This document shows positions 17,361 to 27,598 of a DNA stretch of 64,000 bases, piece after piece. Position 1 is the stretch's first letter; each line of letters starts with the position of its first letter. The position numbers and the translations under genes are program-made. The notes beneath the pieces are model-generated. The model searched no databases, was not told the origin of the DNA, and saw only the letters and a program-made list of their open reading frames with translations. Location: contig NZ_AP022593.1 of assembly GCF_010731815.2 (NCBI RefSeq), positions 1,736,001 to 1,800,000 on the forward strand. The letters are read 5' to 3'. Source of the DNA: Mycolicibacterium arabiense (GTDB lineage: Bacteria > Actinomycetota > Actinomycetes > Mycobacteriales > Mycobacteriaceae).

Positions 17361-18824
17361 ATGGCTTCTGGAGTCGAACTCGGTCGGATCGAGACCGACA
17401 TTCCCGCGCGCATGGACCGGTTGCCGTGGTCGAGGTTCCACTGGCTCGTCGTCATCGGTCTGGGCACCGTGTGGATCCTCGACGGACTGGAAGTCACGAT
17501 CGTCGGCTCGATGTCCGACGCCCTCAAGTCCTCCGACACCGGGCTCGGTCTGAGCAGTTCCCAGATCGGGCTGGCCGGTGCGGTGTACGTCGCGGGTGCG
17601 TGCGTGGGCGCGCTGTTCTTCGGACAGCTGACCGACCGCTTCGGCCGCAAGAAGCTGTTCCTGATCACCCTCGGCGTGTACATCTTCGCGACGGTGCTGA
17701 CTGCCTTCTCGATGAACCCGATGTGGTACTTCGCCGCGCGCTTCCTCACCGGTGCCGGCATCGGTGGTGAATATGCGGCGATCAACTCCGCCATCGACGA
17801 GTTGATCCCCGCCGAGTACCGCGGCCGCATCGACGTCGTGATCAACGGCTCGTTCTGGATCGGCGCGGCGGGCGGTGCGCTGCTGACGATTCCGCTGCTG
17901 GACCCGACGGTCATCGATGCCGAATGGGGCTGGCGGGTGGCATTCGGGCTCGGCGCGATCCTCGGCATCGGCGTGCTGATCGTGCGCCGTCACGTGCCGG
18001 AGAGTCCGCGATGGTTGTTCATCCACGGCCGGCAGGACGAGGGCGAGGACATCGTCCGGGGCATCGAGGACGCCATCGTCGACGAGACGGGCCGTCCACT
18101 GCCGGAGGCGACGGAGTCCATCACCATCCGCCAGCGCAAGACGATCGGCATCGGCCTCATCGCCAAGACGGTGTTCACGATGTATCCACGACGGACGATT
18201 CTGTGCTTCGCCCTGTTCGTCGGCCAGGCGTTCCTCTACAACGCCTTCTACTTCACCTACGGCGACACGTTGTCCACGTTCTTCGGCATCGAGCAAACCG
18301 GTTACTACATCGCGATCTTCGCGGCGAGCAACTTCATCGGCGCGCTGGCGCTCAGCCCGCTCTTCGACACCGTCGGCCGGGTGCGCATGATCGCGGGCAC
18401 CTACATCGTGTCCGGTCTCCTGCTCGCCGTCGTCGGGCTCTTCCTCGGCTCGCTGACGGCGGTCACCCTCACGCTGTGCGGCGCAATCATCTTCTTCTTC
18501 GCCTCCGCAGGCGCCAGCTCGGCGTACCTGACCGTCAGCGAGATCTTTCCGATGGAGACGCGAGCGCTGTGCATCGCGTTCTTCTACGCCATCGGCACCG
18601 CCGTCGGCGGCATCACCGGACCGTTGCTGTTCGGCGTGCTCATCGAGAACGCATCCGGAAGCGGCGACATCACCGGCATCGCCCCGGGTTACTTCCTCGG
18701 CGGGGCGTTGATGGTCATCGCGGGCCTGGTCGAGGTGTTCCTCGGCGTGGATGCGGAGGGGCAGAGCCTCGAGTCGATCGCCCGTCCACTCACGGCCGAA
18801 GACGAGGCACCTGCGCCGGCGTAG
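17361..18824 (+). CDS. MFS permease, sugar/organic-acid porter type
   Basis: The 487-residue protein has twelve predicted membrane segments. It carries the MFS signature DRFGRKKLF between TM2 and TM3, and the sugar-porter style PESPRWLFIHGR after TM6. A central loop and the second DTVGRVR motif follow. The start is supported by GGAGG at 17351-17355, 5 bp before the ATG. It is divergent from the hemerythrin gene. The family moves sugars, organic acids or aromatic acids with protons; the substrate cannot be named. The C-terminal tail is acidic and probably cytoplasmic. Confidence 0.88.
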   Translation: MASGVELGRIETDIPARMDRLPWSRFHWLVVIGLGTVWILDGLEVTIVGSMSDALKSSDTGLGLSSSQIGLAGAVYVAGACVGALFFGQLTDRFGRKKLFLITLGVYIFATVLTAFSMNPMWYFAARFLTGAGIGGEYAAINSAIDELIPAEYRGRIDVVINGSFWIGAAGGALLTIPLLDPTVIDAEWGWRVAFGLGAILGIGVLIVRRHVPESPRWLFIHGRQDEGEDIVRGIEDAIVDETGRPLPEATESITIRQRKTIGIGLIAKTVFTMYPRRTILCFALFVGQAFLYNAFYFTYGDTLSTFFGIEQTGYYIAIFAASNFIGALALSPLFDTVGRVRMIAGTYIVSGLLLAVVGLFLGSLTAVTLTLCGAIIFFFASAGASSAYLTVSEIFPMETRALCIAFFYAIGTAVGGITGPLLFGVLIENASGSGDITGIAPGYFLGGALMVIAGLVEVFLGVDAEGQSLESIARPLTAEDEAPAPA

Positions 18825-18917
18825 TCCCGCCGCACCTGCGTAAACCGGTGTGCGCGTTGAGCTGTAACCGCGGTCACATACCGGCTGCCCATGTGCTCGG
18901 CATCATCGAGTACGAGC

Positions 18918-18945
18918 TTGCGCGCGATGTGTTTAGCCGTACTAT
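18918..18945 (+). promoter_or_regulatory. Candidate promoter of the first mmpL
   Basis: TTGCGC (18918-18923) and TACTAT (18940-18945) with a 16-bp spacer resemble a housekeeping-type promoter, followed by an AT-rich TTTAAAAAG. The ATG of mmpL is 77 bp downstream, leaving an untranslated leader. Confidence 0.45.
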
Positions 18946-19022
18946 TTAAAAAGCCGAGCCGCCCCCGACCGCCGCGCCGGCTCCGATCGGCCACGCCGAT
19001 TCCACGCGACGAACGGTGAACG

Positions 19023-21896
19023 ATGACACGCGCCACCCCGACGTCCGGCCACCCGGCGCGGCCGTTCATCCCACGGATCATTCGGACACTGGCCGTCCCG
19101 ATCATCCTGGGTTGGATCGCGATCATCGCGGTCCTCAACGTCGTGGTGCCCCAACTCGAAGAGGTCGGCAAGATGCGGTCGGTGTCGATGACACCGGAGT
19201 CGGCACCCTCGATGATCGCGATGAAGCGGGTCGGGCAGGTCTTCGGGGAGTTCGATTCGAACAGCTCGGCCATGGTCGTGCTGGAAGGCCAAGAGCCGCT
19301 GGGCGACTCGGCACACCAGTACTACGACCAGATCGTCGCCAAGCTCGTGGCCGACGACCGGCACGTCGAGCACGTGCAGGACATGTGGAGCGATCCCCTC
19401 ACGGCATCGGGATCGCAGAGTTCCGACGGCAAGTCCGCCTACGTACAGATCTACCTGCGCGGCAATCAGGGCGAGACGCTGGCCAACGAATCGGTCGAGG
19501 CGGTACAAGACATCGTCGCCGGTGTTCCCGCGCCACCTGGCATCACGGCCTACGTCACCGGGGCGGGCGCGCTGGCCGCCGATCAGACCACCGCGGGCGA
19601 CCAGAGCATGCGCCTCATCGAGGCCGTCACGTTCACGGTCATCATCGTGATGCTGCTACTGGTCTACCGGTCGATCGTCACCGTGCTGATCACGCTCGCC
19701 ATGGTGGTGCTCTCGCTGACCGCAACCCGAGGCGTGGTCGCCTTCCTCGGATTCCACGACGTCATCGGCCTGTCCACGTTCGCGACCAACCTGCTCGTAA
19801 CGCTGGCAATCGCGGCCGCGACCGACTACGCCATCTTCCTGATCGGGCGATATCAGGAGGCCCGAGGGATGGGCGAAGACCGGGAACAGGCCTACTACAC
19901 CATGTTTCACGGCACCGCCCACGTGGTGCTCGGGTCGGGTCTGACCATTGCCGGCGCGACGTTCTGCCTGCACTTCACGAACCTGCCGTACTTCAACACC
20001 ATGGGCATCCCGCTGGCCATCGGCATGGTGACCTGCGTGCTGACCGCGCTCACCATCGGCCCGGCAGTCGTCGCCGTGGCCAGCCGATTCGGCAAGACTC
20101 TCGAACCGAAGCGCGCCCTGCGCACCCGCGGGTGGCGCAAGGTCGGCGCAGCGGTCACGCGGTGGCCCGGCCCGATCCTCGTCGCCACCGTCGCGCTCGC
20201 CCTCATCGGCCTGCTGGTGCTGCCGGGGTACCGGACCAACTACAACGACCGCAACTACCTGCCCGCGGACATGCCGGCCAACGCGGGCTACGCGGCCGCC
20301 GAACGGCATTTCTCCCCCGCCCGCATGAATCCCGAACTGCTGCTGGTCGAAACGGACCGGGACCTGCGCAACTCCGCCGACTTCCTGGTGATCGACAAGA
20401 TCGCCAAGGCCGTGGTGAAGGTGCAGGGCGTCGGCCAGGTGCAGGCGATCACCCGCCCCGAGGGCAAGCCACTCGAGCACTCCACGATTCCGTTTCAAAT
20501 CAGCATGCAGAGCACGACGCAGACGCTCAACGAGAAGTACAACGCCGACCGCTCGGCCGACATGCTCAAACAGGCCGCCGACATGGACAAGACGATCGGC
20601 ACGCTCGAGAAGATGTCGGCCCTGACCGCCCAAATGGCCGACGTCACACACGAAATGGTCGCCAAGACCAAGGACATGACCGTCGACATCGCCGAACTGC
20701 GCGACAACATCGCCAACTTCGACGACTTCTTCCGGCCCATCCGCAACTACTTCTACTGGGAACCGCACTGCTACGACATCCCGGTCTGCTGGTCGATCCG
20801 CTCGGTCTTCGACACCCTCGACGGCATCAATACGATGAGCGACGACATCCAGTTGCTGGTACCGGAACTGGAGAAACTGGACGCGCTGATGCCGCAACTG
20901 GTGGCCCTGATGCCGGAGCAGATCTCGACTATGAAGTCGATGAAGACCATGATGCTCACGCAGTACGCCACCCAGAAGGGCATGCAGGATCAGCAGGCCG
21001 AGGGGTCGGAGAACGCCACCGCGATGGGCGAGGCGTTCGACGCCGCGCGCAATGACGACTCGTTCTATCTACCGCCGGAGATCTTCGACAACGCCGACTT
21101 CAAGCGCGGCATGAAGAACTTCATCTCGCCTGACGGAAAGTCCGTGCGCTTCATCGTGTCCCACGAGGGCGACCCGCTGACGCCCGAGGGCATCGCCCGC
21201 ATCGACGCGATCAAGCTGGCCGCCAAGGAGGCGATCAAGGGCACGCCGTTCGAAGGATCGAAGGTCTACCTGGCCGGTAGCGCGGCGACGTTCAAGGACA
21301 TGTCCGACGGCGCGAACTACGACCTCGTCATCGCGGGGATCGCCGCCCTGGCGCTGATCTTCATCATCATGCTGATCATCACCCGTGCGGTCGTGGCGTC
21401 TGCGGTCATCGTGGCCACCGTCGCGATCTCGCTAGGGGCGTCGCTCGGAATGTCGGTGCTCATCTGGCAGCACCTGATCGGCATCGAGCTGCACTGGATG
21501 GTTCTGCCGATGTCGCTCATCATCCTGTTGGCGGTCGGCGCCGACTACAACCTGCTGCTGGTGGCACGGTTCAAGGAGGAGATCCACGCCGGTCTGCACA
21601 CCGGCATGATCCGGTCCATGGGTGGCACCGGCTCGGTCGTCACGTCGGCAGGCCTGGTGTTCGCGTTCACGATGATGTCGATGGCCGTCAGCTCGCTCAC
21701 GGTCATCGGGCAGGTCGGCACCACCATCGGACTCGGACTGCTCTTCGACACCCTGGTGGTCCGGTCCCTGATGATGCCGTCCATCGCGGCACTGCTCGGG
21801 CGCTGGTTCTGGTGGCCGAAGATCGTCCGCTCCAGACCACGACCCTCCCCGTGGCCCGCGCCGCCCCGCAACGATGCGGAGCCTGCAGTCCCCTGA
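19023..21896 (+). CDS. mmpL: MmpL-family RND transporter (without adjacent mmpS)
   Basis: The 957-residue protein has the MmpL layout. TM1 lies near residue 20-43 and is followed by a periplasmic porter domain. TM2-6 follow, then a very long second loop (about 400-750) with helical coiled-coil content, then TM7-12. The proton-relay Asp-Tyr pairs are at 268/269 ([11 protein letters not shown]) and 841/842 ([11 protein letters not shown]). The loop carries [22 protein letters not shown], typical of MmpL4/MmpL5-like members, which export siderophores or lipids. A close paralogue with an MmpS partner lies at 31-34 kb. This copy has no mmpS beside it. Confidence 0.92.
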   Translation: MTRATPTSGHPARPFIPRIIRTLAVPIILGWIAIIAVLNVVVPQLEEVGKMRSVSMTPESAPSMIAMKRVGQVFGEFDSNSSAMVVLEGQEPLGDSAHQYYDQIVAKLVADDRHVEHVQDMWSDPLTASGSQSSDGKSAYVQIYLRGNQGETLANESVEAVQDIVAGVPAPPGITAYVTGAGALAADQTTAGDQSMRLIEAVTFTVIIVMLLLVYRSIVTVLITLAMVVLSLTATRGVVAFLGFHDVIGLSTFATNLLVTLAIAAATDYAIFLIGRYQEARGMGEDREQAYYTMFHGTAHVVLGSGLTIAGATFCLHFTNLPYFNTMGIPLAIGMVTCVLTALTIGPAVVAVASRFGKTLEPKRALRTRGWRKVGAAVTRWPGPILVATVALALIGLLVLPGYRTNYNDRNYLPADMPANAGYAAAERHFSPARMNPELLLVETDRDLRNSADFLVIDKIAKAVVKVQGVGQVQAITRPEGKPLEHSTIPFQISMQSTTQTLNEKYNADRSADMLKQAADMDKTIGTLEKMSALTAQMADVTHEMVAKTKDMTVDIAELRDNIANFDDFFRPIRNYFYWEPHCYDIPVCWSIRSVFDTLDGINTMSDDIQLLVPELEKLDALMPQLVALMPEQISTMKSMKTMMLTQYATQKGMQDQQAEGSENATAMGEAFDAARNDDSFYLPPEIFDNADFKRGMKNFISPDGKSVRFIVSHEGDPLTPEGIARIDAIKLAAKEAIKGTPFEGSKVYLAGSAATFKDMSDGANYDLVIAGIAALALIFIIMLIITRAVVASAVIVATVAISLGASLGMSVLIWQHLIGIELHWMVLPMSLIILLAVGADYNLLLVARFKEEIHAGLHTGMIRSMGGTGSVVTSAGLVFAFTMMSMAVSSLTVIGQVGTTIGLGLLFDTLVVRSLMMPSIAALLGRWFWWPKIVRSRPRPSPWPAPPRNDAEPAVP

Positions 21897-21991
21897 TCGT
21901 GGCGTCGACTCCGTCGTGACGCCGTAGTCTCCTAGTCGGCGACCCGTCCAGCCACCTCGGGCGCCGCGTGCGCGAGGAGTTGGGGGACTAC

Positions 21992-24295
21992 ATGCCGCGG
22001 TCGAGGTTCACCCTCGTATGCGGTGTGCTCGGCGTCTGCTTCGCCGTCTTCGCCGCCTGGCTCATCGGCGGATGGGGCGGCCCGGACACGGTGCTCGCAG
22101 TCAGCGACCTCGGCTCCCTGCTCGCGGGCGGCTTCGCGGCGGGGTGCGCGGCGCTCACGACACGGGCGAGCCGTGGTCGGCAGCGGCGGGCATGGGGCGC
22201 GCTGACCATCGCGCTGGCCGGCTGGTTCTTCGGCGACGCCGTGTGGGCGTACACCGAGTTGGTGCAGGGCGTTGGCACCGCCCCGTTCCCATCGCTGTCG
22301 GATGCCGGCTATCTGGTGTTCCCCGTCGCCGCCTGCCTTGCGCTGCTCCTGCTGCCCATCGGCACCCTCGGACAGTCTCAGACGCGTCCGCTTCTCGACG
22401 GGGTCATCATCGCCGGGTCGCTGTTCGTCATCATGTGGACCACCGGGCTCGACGAGGTGTTCCGGCTGGGCAGGGAGGATTGGTTCGCGTTCGCAGTCTC
22501 GGTCGCATATCCGATCACCGACATCGTGCTGCTGAGCGTGGCGTTGCTGATGCTCACCCGGGCACGCTCGGGGCAGCGCGGTCTGGTCGTCGTGTTCACG
22601 CTCGCGATGGCGGTCATGGCGGTGTCCGACAGCCTGTTCGTCCTGCTCAATGCCAACGGTTCCTACACCAGCGGTGCCCTGGTCGACGCAGGCTGGGTAG
22701 CGGGCCTGCTGTTGCTCGCCGTTGCGGCGATGATGGGGTTGCGTTCGGCCGACATCGACTTCGGGCCCGCCCGGCCTGGGTCCCAGACGGCGCTGTGGCT
22801 GCCGTACGTTCCGTTGCCGCTGGCGGTCGCGTTGGGCGCCAATGACGACGGATCGCCGACACTGATGATCGCCGGACTGGTAGTCGTATCCGCCGTGGTG
22901 GCCCGTCAACTCATCATCGCCGAGGAGAACCGGCGCCTTCTGGTGACCGTGGCGGATCAGGCGTTGCGCGATCCCCTGACCGGGCTGGCCAATCGCGCCC
23001 TCTTCCGAGATCGCCTCGATCATGCGGTGGCGCTACGGATCCGGGACGGTCGCCACCTCGCCGTGCTGACCATCGATCTCGACGACTTCAAGCTCGTCAA
23101 CGATTCGCTGGGCCACCCGGCCGGCGATGCGCTGCTGAAGTCCGTGGCCGTCCGAATCGTCGGTTGCGTCGGTGAGGGCGACACCGTCGCGCGGGTGGGC
23201 GGCGACGAGTTCGCCGTTCTGCTCGAGGACTGTTCCGAGCCACCGATCGTCCTGGCGCACCGGATCTTCGATGCCTTCGACCAACCCTTCTCCGTCGAGG
23301 GGCAAGAGGTGTTCATGCGGCCCAGCGTCGGCCTGTCGACCGGTCAGAGCCCTGACGAACCCGCCACGTCCGCCGAGGCACTGCTCAAGCAGGCCGATCT
23401 GGCGATGTACGCAGCCAAACGCAGCGAACACGGTGGCGTCGCCGCGTTCACCGCGGACATGCACCGCATCGATCTTCGCGAGGTGGATCCGCCGCGCGAC
23501 CGCGACGTGACGCCACGCCGTAGTGGGTCGGCCGGCCTGCAGTTGTTCGCCCAACTCCGACGCGCGATCGATCACGCCGAGCTGAGCCTGGTCTACCAAC
23601 CCAAGTTCGCCGTCCCCTCGGGCCGCATGGCGGGCGTGGAGGCACTGGTGCGGTGGGACCACCCTGAGCGCGGGCTCATGCTGCCCGACGAATTCCTGCC
23701 GCTGGCCCGGCAGAACGGTCTGATGGGAGCGTTGACCGAGGCGGTGGTCGAGCGCGCCGTGCGCGATGCCATCGCATGGCGCGCCGAGGGCACCGACGTC
23801 CCGTTCGCCATCAACCTCTTCCCGCCGACGCTCGGTGACCTGGAGTTGCCGAATCGCATCGTCCGGATCGTCACCGACGGGGGGCTGTCGACGGACTGCC
23901 TGACCGTCGAGATCACCGAGGACTTCCTGCTCGGCAACGTCAAACGGGCCGGCAGGGTCCTCGAGATGCTGCGGGACTGGCAGATCCGCATCTCCATCGA
24001 CGACTTCGGCAGCGGCTATTCGGCTTTGAGCTATCTGCGTGAGCTTCCCATCGACGAACTGAAGCTCGACCGCCACTTCATCGCCCCAATGCTCACCGAC
24101 GAACGCGCCGAGGCAATCGTGCGCGCGATCATCGATCTCACCCACCGCCTCGGAATGACCTGTGTGGCAGAAGGAGTGGAGAACGCGGCCACGGCGATGA
24201 TGCTCGCGGACCACGGCTGCGACGTCATCCAGGGCCACTACTGCAGTCCGCCGGTGAACGCGAGCGAGGTGCTGAGCGTCGCCTCACCGTGGTGA
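21992..24295 (+). CDS. Membrane-bound GGDEF-EAL protein (c-di-GMP turnover)
   Basis: The 767-residue protein begins with an array of about eight to ten hydrophobic segments (to about residue 310). A GGDEF domain follows with the intact active motif VGGDEFAVL (residues 403-407), then an EAL domain with intact GVEALVRW (550-552), VEITEDF, DDFGSGYSALSYL and LKLDRHF. Both halves keep their key residues, so it could both make and degrade cyclic di-GMP. The membrane part resembles sensory MASE-type modules. A GTG 24 bp upstream is possible; I prefer the ATG at 21992. The stop is 9 bp from the convergent deacetylase stop. Confidence 0.9.
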   Translation: MPRSRFTLVCGVLGVCFAVFAAWLIGGWGGPDTVLAVSDLGSLLAGGFAAGCAALTTRASRGRQRRAWGALTIALAGWFFGDAVWAYTELVQGVGTAPFPSLSDAGYLVFPVAACLALLLLPIGTLGQSQTRPLLDGVIIAGSLFVIMWTTGLDEVFRLGREDWFAFAVSVAYPITDIVLLSVALLMLTRARSGQRGLVVVFTLAMAVMAVSDSLFVLLNANGSYTSGALVDAGWVAGLLLLAVAAMMGLRSADIDFGPARPGSQTALWLPYVPLPLAVALGANDDGSPTLMIAGLVVVSAVVARQLIIAEENRRLLVTVADQALRDPLTGLANRALFRDRLDHAVALRIRDGRHLAVLTIDLDDFKLVNDSLGHPAGDALLKSVAVRIVGCVGEGDTVARVGGDEFAVLLEDCSEPPIVLAHRIFDAFDQPFSVEGQEVFMRPSVGLSTGQSPDEPATSAEALLKQADLAMYAAKRSEHGGVAAFTADMHRIDLREVDPPRDRDVTPRRSGSAGLQLFAQLRRAIDHAELSLVYQPKFAVPSGRMAGVEALVRWDHPERGLMLPDEFLPLARQNGLMGALTEAVVERAVRDAIAWRAEGTDVPFAINLFPPTLGDLELPNRIVRIVTDGGLSTDCLTVEITEDFLLGNVKRAGRVLEMLRDWQIRISIDDFGSGYSALSYLRELPIDELKLDRHFIAPMLTDERAEAIVRAIIDLTHRLGMTCVAEGVENAATAMMLADHGCDVIQGHYCSPPVNASEVLSVASPW

Positions 24296-24300
24296 CGGCA

Positions 24301-24315
24301 CGCCCTACCCGGGCG
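24301..24315. terminator. Weak hairpin between convergent GGDEF-EAL and CE4 genes
   Basis: CGCCC and GGGCG form a 5-bp stem with a 5-nt loop in the 9-bp gap and first codons of the CE4 gene end. It could end either transcript, but it is short and has no U-tract. Confidence 0.3.
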
Positions 24316-25159
24316 GGGTGATGGTGCGCGGCGCGAGTCCGAGCGAGCGAACGTGTTCCGCGATCGTGGCCAGGTTGGTCACCCAGACGTCGGCGTGGCC
24401 GAGGACGTACCGCATCAGGTCGTCGAGTTCGGCGGCGCGCGACGGCCGACCGGACAGGAATGGGTGATTGGTCAGCACCCAGCATCCGCCGACCCGCCGC
24501 AGACCGTCGAATTCGAGCTGCCACAGTTCGCGTGCCTTGCGGGGGCTCTCGATGAGTCCGCTGCCGGAGACGTCGGGAAGGAAGCAGTACTGCTCCCAGT
24601 CGTCGAGCGCCCACTGAATCGGCAACTCCACCAGCGATTCCGACGCACCAGGAGTGATCGAGAGCTCGTACGGGTGGTCGGCGTCCATGAGACTCGAGTC
24701 GTACAGGAATCCGCGCTCGGCCAGCAGCGCCGGGGTGCGCCACGACAGATCCCACATCGGCGCGCGGTAGCCGGTCGGTCGCACCCCTGCGACGTCGGCG
24801 AGAGCGACCAGACCCTTGTCGAGGACGTCGATCTCCTCCTCGAGCGTCAGCGACGTGGGCTGCTCGTGCAGGTACCCGTGGTGGGCGATCTCGTGCCCGG
24901 CGGCGACGATGCTGCGGATCGCCTCCGGGTAGCGGACGGCGGTGTGTCCGGGGACGAAGAACGTGGATGCGATCTGATGGCGATCGAGCATGTCCAGGAT
25001 CCGCGGTACGCCGACCAGCGGACCGTACGCCTGATGGCTCATGATGCTCATCCGGGCGCCGACGGTCTCGTCGTTCCACAGCACGGCGGATTCGGCGTCC
25101 ACGTCGAACGTGAAGGCGGCCGCGGCGGCCTTCCCCTGGGGCCAGGCGAATTCGCTCAT
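24305..25159 (-). CDS. CE4/PuuE-type hydrolase (polysaccharide deacetylase fold; cyclic-imidase or allantoinase-like)
   Basis: The 284-residue protein has a NodB-type fold: FTFDVDAES (Asp19 and Asp21), STFFVPGHTA, the metal-binding AAGHEIAHHGYLHE (His89-His98), and TGYRAPMWDLSW. There is no signal peptide, so it acts in the cytoplasm. Cytoplasmic CE4 proteins of this subtype are not chitin deacetylases but amide hydrolases: PuuE allantoinase and cyclic-imide hydrolase belong here. It is the last gene of the five-gene operon and its start overlaps the ureohydrolase stop by 4 bp. The operon and PucR neighbour support a nitrogen-compound catabolic role. Confidence 0.82.
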   Translation of the reverse strand: MSEFAWPQGKAAAAAFTFDVDAESAVLWNDETVGARMSIMSHQAYGPLVGVPRILDMLDRHQIASTFFVPGHTAVRYPEAIRSIVAAGHEIAHHGYLHEQPTSLTLEEEIDVLDKGLVALADVAGVRPTGYRAPMWDLSWRTPALLAERGFLYDSSLMDADHPYELSITPGASESLVELPIQWALDDWEQYCFLPDVSGSGLIESPRKARELWQLEFDGLRRVGGCWVLTNHPFLSGRPSRAAELDDLMRYVLGHADVWVTNLATIAEHVRSLGLAPRTITPPG

Positions 25160-26142
25160 CGGTCAGCCATCAGGGTGACGAGTTCGTAGGCCAGGTTCGC
25201 CGCGGCGACGGCGGTGACCTCGGCGTGGTCATAGGCCGGGGACACTTCCACCACGTCAGCGCCGACGATGCGGAGTCCGCGCATGGCGCGCAGCACGGCC
25301 ACCAGTTCGCGGCTGGTCATCCCGCCGATCTCGGGTGTGCCCGTACCAGGCGCGAATGCCGGGTCCAGCACGTCGATGTCGATCGACACGTAGACGGGAT
25401 GGTCGCCGACGCGTTCGCGCATCCGCTCGATCACGCCGTCGACGCCGATGCGGTCGATGTCGCGGCAGTGCACGACCGTGAAGCCGAGTTCGGCGTCTTC
25501 GAGCAGGTCGGCCCGGTCGTAGAGTGAGCCACGGATCCCGACGTGCGCAGAACGGTCCTTCACCAGCAGGCCCTGCTCCGAGGCCCGTCGGAACGGCGTG
25601 CCGTGGGTGCACGGTGCGCCGAAGTACGTGTCCCACGTGTCGAGGTGAGCGTCGAAGTGCACCAGCGCAACCGGGCCGTGCACCTGGTTCATCGCCTGCA
25701 GCGCGGGTAGTGCGATGGTGTGGTCGCCGCCAAGGAGGACGACGCGCTGCTCGGGCCTCGTCAGCAGACCGAGGACGCCCTCGCGGATCTGGTCGACCGC
25801 AGCGGCGATGTCGAACGGGTTGGCCGCGATGTCACCTGCGTCCACGACCTGGGCGGCGGCGAACGGACTGACGTCCAGCGCCGGGTGGTAGGGCTTCAAC
25901 AACCGAGATGCCTGCCGGATCGCCGACGGCCCGAAACGCGCCCCTGGGCGGTAGGTGACCCCGCTGTCGAAGGGCACGCCTACCACCGCGACGTCGTGGT
26001 CCTCCACGTCGTGCCGCTGCGGCAACCTGGCGAAGGTGCCGATGCCCGCATAGCGGGGCACCGCACGGGCATCCACCTGACCGACGATCCCGTCGGCCGT
26101 TCGCACGTAATGCTGGCCGTCCACCACGTTTCCCTCCGTCAT
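25156..26142 (-). CDS. Ureohydrolase (agmatinase/guanidinobutyrase family)
   Basis: The 328-residue protein has all metal ligands of the arginase/agmatinase family: LLGGDHTIALP (His141), VHFDAHLDTWD (Asp164, His166, Asp168) and SIDIDVLDPAFAPGTGTPE (Asp255, Asp257). These enzymes use two Mn (or Ni) ions to release urea from a guanidino compound. The N-terminus (about 35 residues) and the substrate loop THGTPFRRA fit agmatinase-like rather than arginase enzymes. Substrates could be agmatine, guanidinobutyrate or a related compound. The ATG at 26142 overlaps the stop of the upstream SDR by 4 bp; a longer frame upstream lies inside that SDR. Confidence 0.88.
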   Translation of the reverse strand: MTEGNVVDGQHYVRTADGIVGQVDARAVPRYAGIGTFARLPQRHDVEDHDVAVVGVPFDSGVTYRPGARFGPSAIRQASRLLKPYHPALDVSPFAAAQVVDAGDIAANPFDIAAAVDQIREGVLGLLTRPEQRVVLLGGDHTIALPALQAMNQVHGPVALVHFDAHLDTWDTYFGAPCTHGTPFRRASEQGLLVKDRSAHVGIRGSLYDRADLLEDAELGFTVVHCRDIDRIGVDGVIERMRERVGDHPVYVSIDIDVLDPAFAPGTGTPEIGGMTSRELVAVLRAMRGLRIVGADVVEVSPAYDHAEVTAVAAANLAYELVTLMADR

Positions 26143-26903
26143 GCCCGACTCCGTGTCGAACCGCCATTGCACGAGATGACCTGGCCCACGATCGCTTCGA
26201 GGTCGAAGTCCGTCAACAACTCCACTGCGGCCGCGACCTCGTCGCTGGATCCGATGCGCCGCAACGGGATCGACGACGCGTACCGGTCGTGCATCTCGGC
26301 GAGCCCGATGCCTGCGGCGTCGGCGTCCACCAGGAGTTGGGGCGTGTCGGTCACGCCGGGCGCCACGGCGTTGACGATGACGTGCTCGTGCGCCAACTCC
26401 CGACCCAGTGTCTTGACCAGCGAGACGAGGCCCGACTTGGCCGCGGCGTAGGCCGTGGCCTGCGGCCAACCGGTGATGCCCCACTCGCTGCTGATCACGA
26501 CGATGCGTCCGGCACCCGCGCGACGCATGTGCGGAAGCACCGCCTGCACCAGGAAGAACGTGCCACCGAGGTTGGTGTCGACCACCTTCCACCAGTCTGC
26601 GTCGTCGTGGTCGCCCAGCGCAGCCATGGTCATGTAGGCGTGGTTGGCGACCAGGACGTCGAGGCGGCCGGTTGCGTTCGCGACGTCGTCGGCGATGCGC
26701 ACGCACTCGGCCGGGTCGGACACGTCGCCCGCCGCGGTCAGTCCGCCGATCTCGTCGGCGAGGGCACCAAGGGCGTCGCCGTCGCGAATGTCGTTGACGG
26801 CCACCGTGGCTCCCGCGGCGGCGAGACGGCGGGCGTGGGCGGCGCCCATTCCCTGCGCTGCGCCGGTGACCAGCGCGACGTGTCCGGTGAGGTCGGTGGT
26901 CAT
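26139..26903 (-). CDS. Short-chain dehydrogenase/reductase (second SDR of the operon)
   Basis: This 254-residue classical SDR has the cofactor motif VTGAAQGMGAAHA, the NNAG-equivalent VANHAYM, the Ser of the triad in VVISSEWG, and YAAAK. The ending VGQVISCNGG is also typical. The acid after beta-2 (VNDIRD) suggests NAD rather than NADP. Its start overlaps the stop of the preceding SDR and its stop overlaps the ureohydrolase start, each by 4 bp. It should oxidise an alcohol or reduce a ketone in the operon's pathway; which one is unknown. VANHAYM replaces the usual NAG with NHA, a mild divergence. Confidence 0.87.
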   Translation of the reverse strand: MTTDLTGHVALVTGAAQGMGAAHARRLAAAGATVAVNDIRDGDALGALADEIGGLTAAGDVSDPAECVRIADDVANATGRLDVLVANHAYMTMAALGDHDDADWWKVVDTNLGGTFFLVQAVLPHMRRAGAGRIVVISSEWGITGWPQATAYAAAKSGLVSLVKTLGRELAHEHVIVNAVAPGVTDTPQLLVDADAAGIGLAEMHDRYASSIPLRRIGSSDEVAAAVELLTDFDLEAIVGQVISCNGGSTRSRA

Positions 26904-27598
26904 ATCACTGCTCCGGAGTTGACGCTGACGACGTCGCCGACGCTGAACGTGCCGTCGCAGACGAGGTATTCGACGCAACGCGCCACCTCCGGCGGCGTGG
27001 CCAGGCGCCGCAGCGGCAGGGTGTCGAGGTATTCGGGCGCGCGCCATGGCGAGTCGGCGGCGAGCAGTGGCGTGTCGGTCGGGCCGGGTGCGACGGCATT
27101 GACTCGGACGCCGTGGGCGGCCACCTCGACTGCGAGGCTGCGTACGACGCCGAGGATGGCGCCCTTGGCGGCCGCATAGTGCGCGTCGTGATCGCCACCG
27201 CCGATGGCCAATTCACTGGCCACGGCGACGAGCGCGCCGCGCTGCTCGATCAGGTCCGGCAGCGTCGCCCGGGCCACGTTGACGAGACCGCCCAGGTGCA
27301 CTCGCAGCATCTTTCGCCAGGACTCGGGGCTGATGTCGGTGACGGCGGCCATCTCGTAGTACCCGGCGCAGGTCACCACCGCGCTGATCGGACCGAGCCG
27401 GGACCGGACTTCCTCGGTTGCGGAGGCCACCGCGTCGGCGTCGGAGACGTCGACGGCCACGGTGTGCTCGGCGCCGGCAGCCGACCCGCGCAGATCGAGG
27501 CAACCCGTGACGAACCCCCGGGCGACGAGTGCTTCGACGATGGCGGCGCCGATGCCGCTGGCACCACCGGTCACCAGCGCGACGGGTCGATCGGTCAC
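26900..27598 (-). CDS. Short-chain dehydrogenase/reductase (first SDR of the operon)
   Basis: The 232-residue SDR begins with a GTG inside the stop of the permease gene (4-bp overlap). Motifs are LVTGGASGIGAAIVE, VVTCAGYYEM in place of the NNAG segment, VAVASELA, and the catalytic YAAAKGAI. It is shorter than the second SDR and only moderately similar, so they probably act on different steps or form a heteromer. The ending VSVNSGAVI is a normal SDR C-terminus. The pathway role is inferred only from the operon. Confidence 0.86.
   Translation of the reverse strand: MTDRPVALVTGGASGIGAAIVEALVARGFVTGCLDLRGSAAGAEHTVAVDVSDADAVASATEEVRSRLGPISAVVTCAGYYEMAAVTDISPESWRKMLRVHLGGLVNVARATLPDLIEQRGALVAVASELAIGGGDHDAHYAAAKGAILGVVRSLAVEVAAHGVRVNAVAPGPTDTPLLAADSPWRAPEYLDTLPLRRLATPPEVARCVEYLVCDGTFSVGDVVSVNSGAVI

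Noticed and set aside
17189..17968. Long N-terminal extension of the hemerythrin protein
   Set aside because: The frame stays open upstream, but it would run across the divergent MFS promoter and start, and the protein family begins near the chosen ATG.
26143..26706. Extended N-terminus of the ureohydrolase
   Set aside because: The extension lies inside the SDR gene in another frame, and the ATG at 26142 gives the normal family length with a 4-bp overlap.
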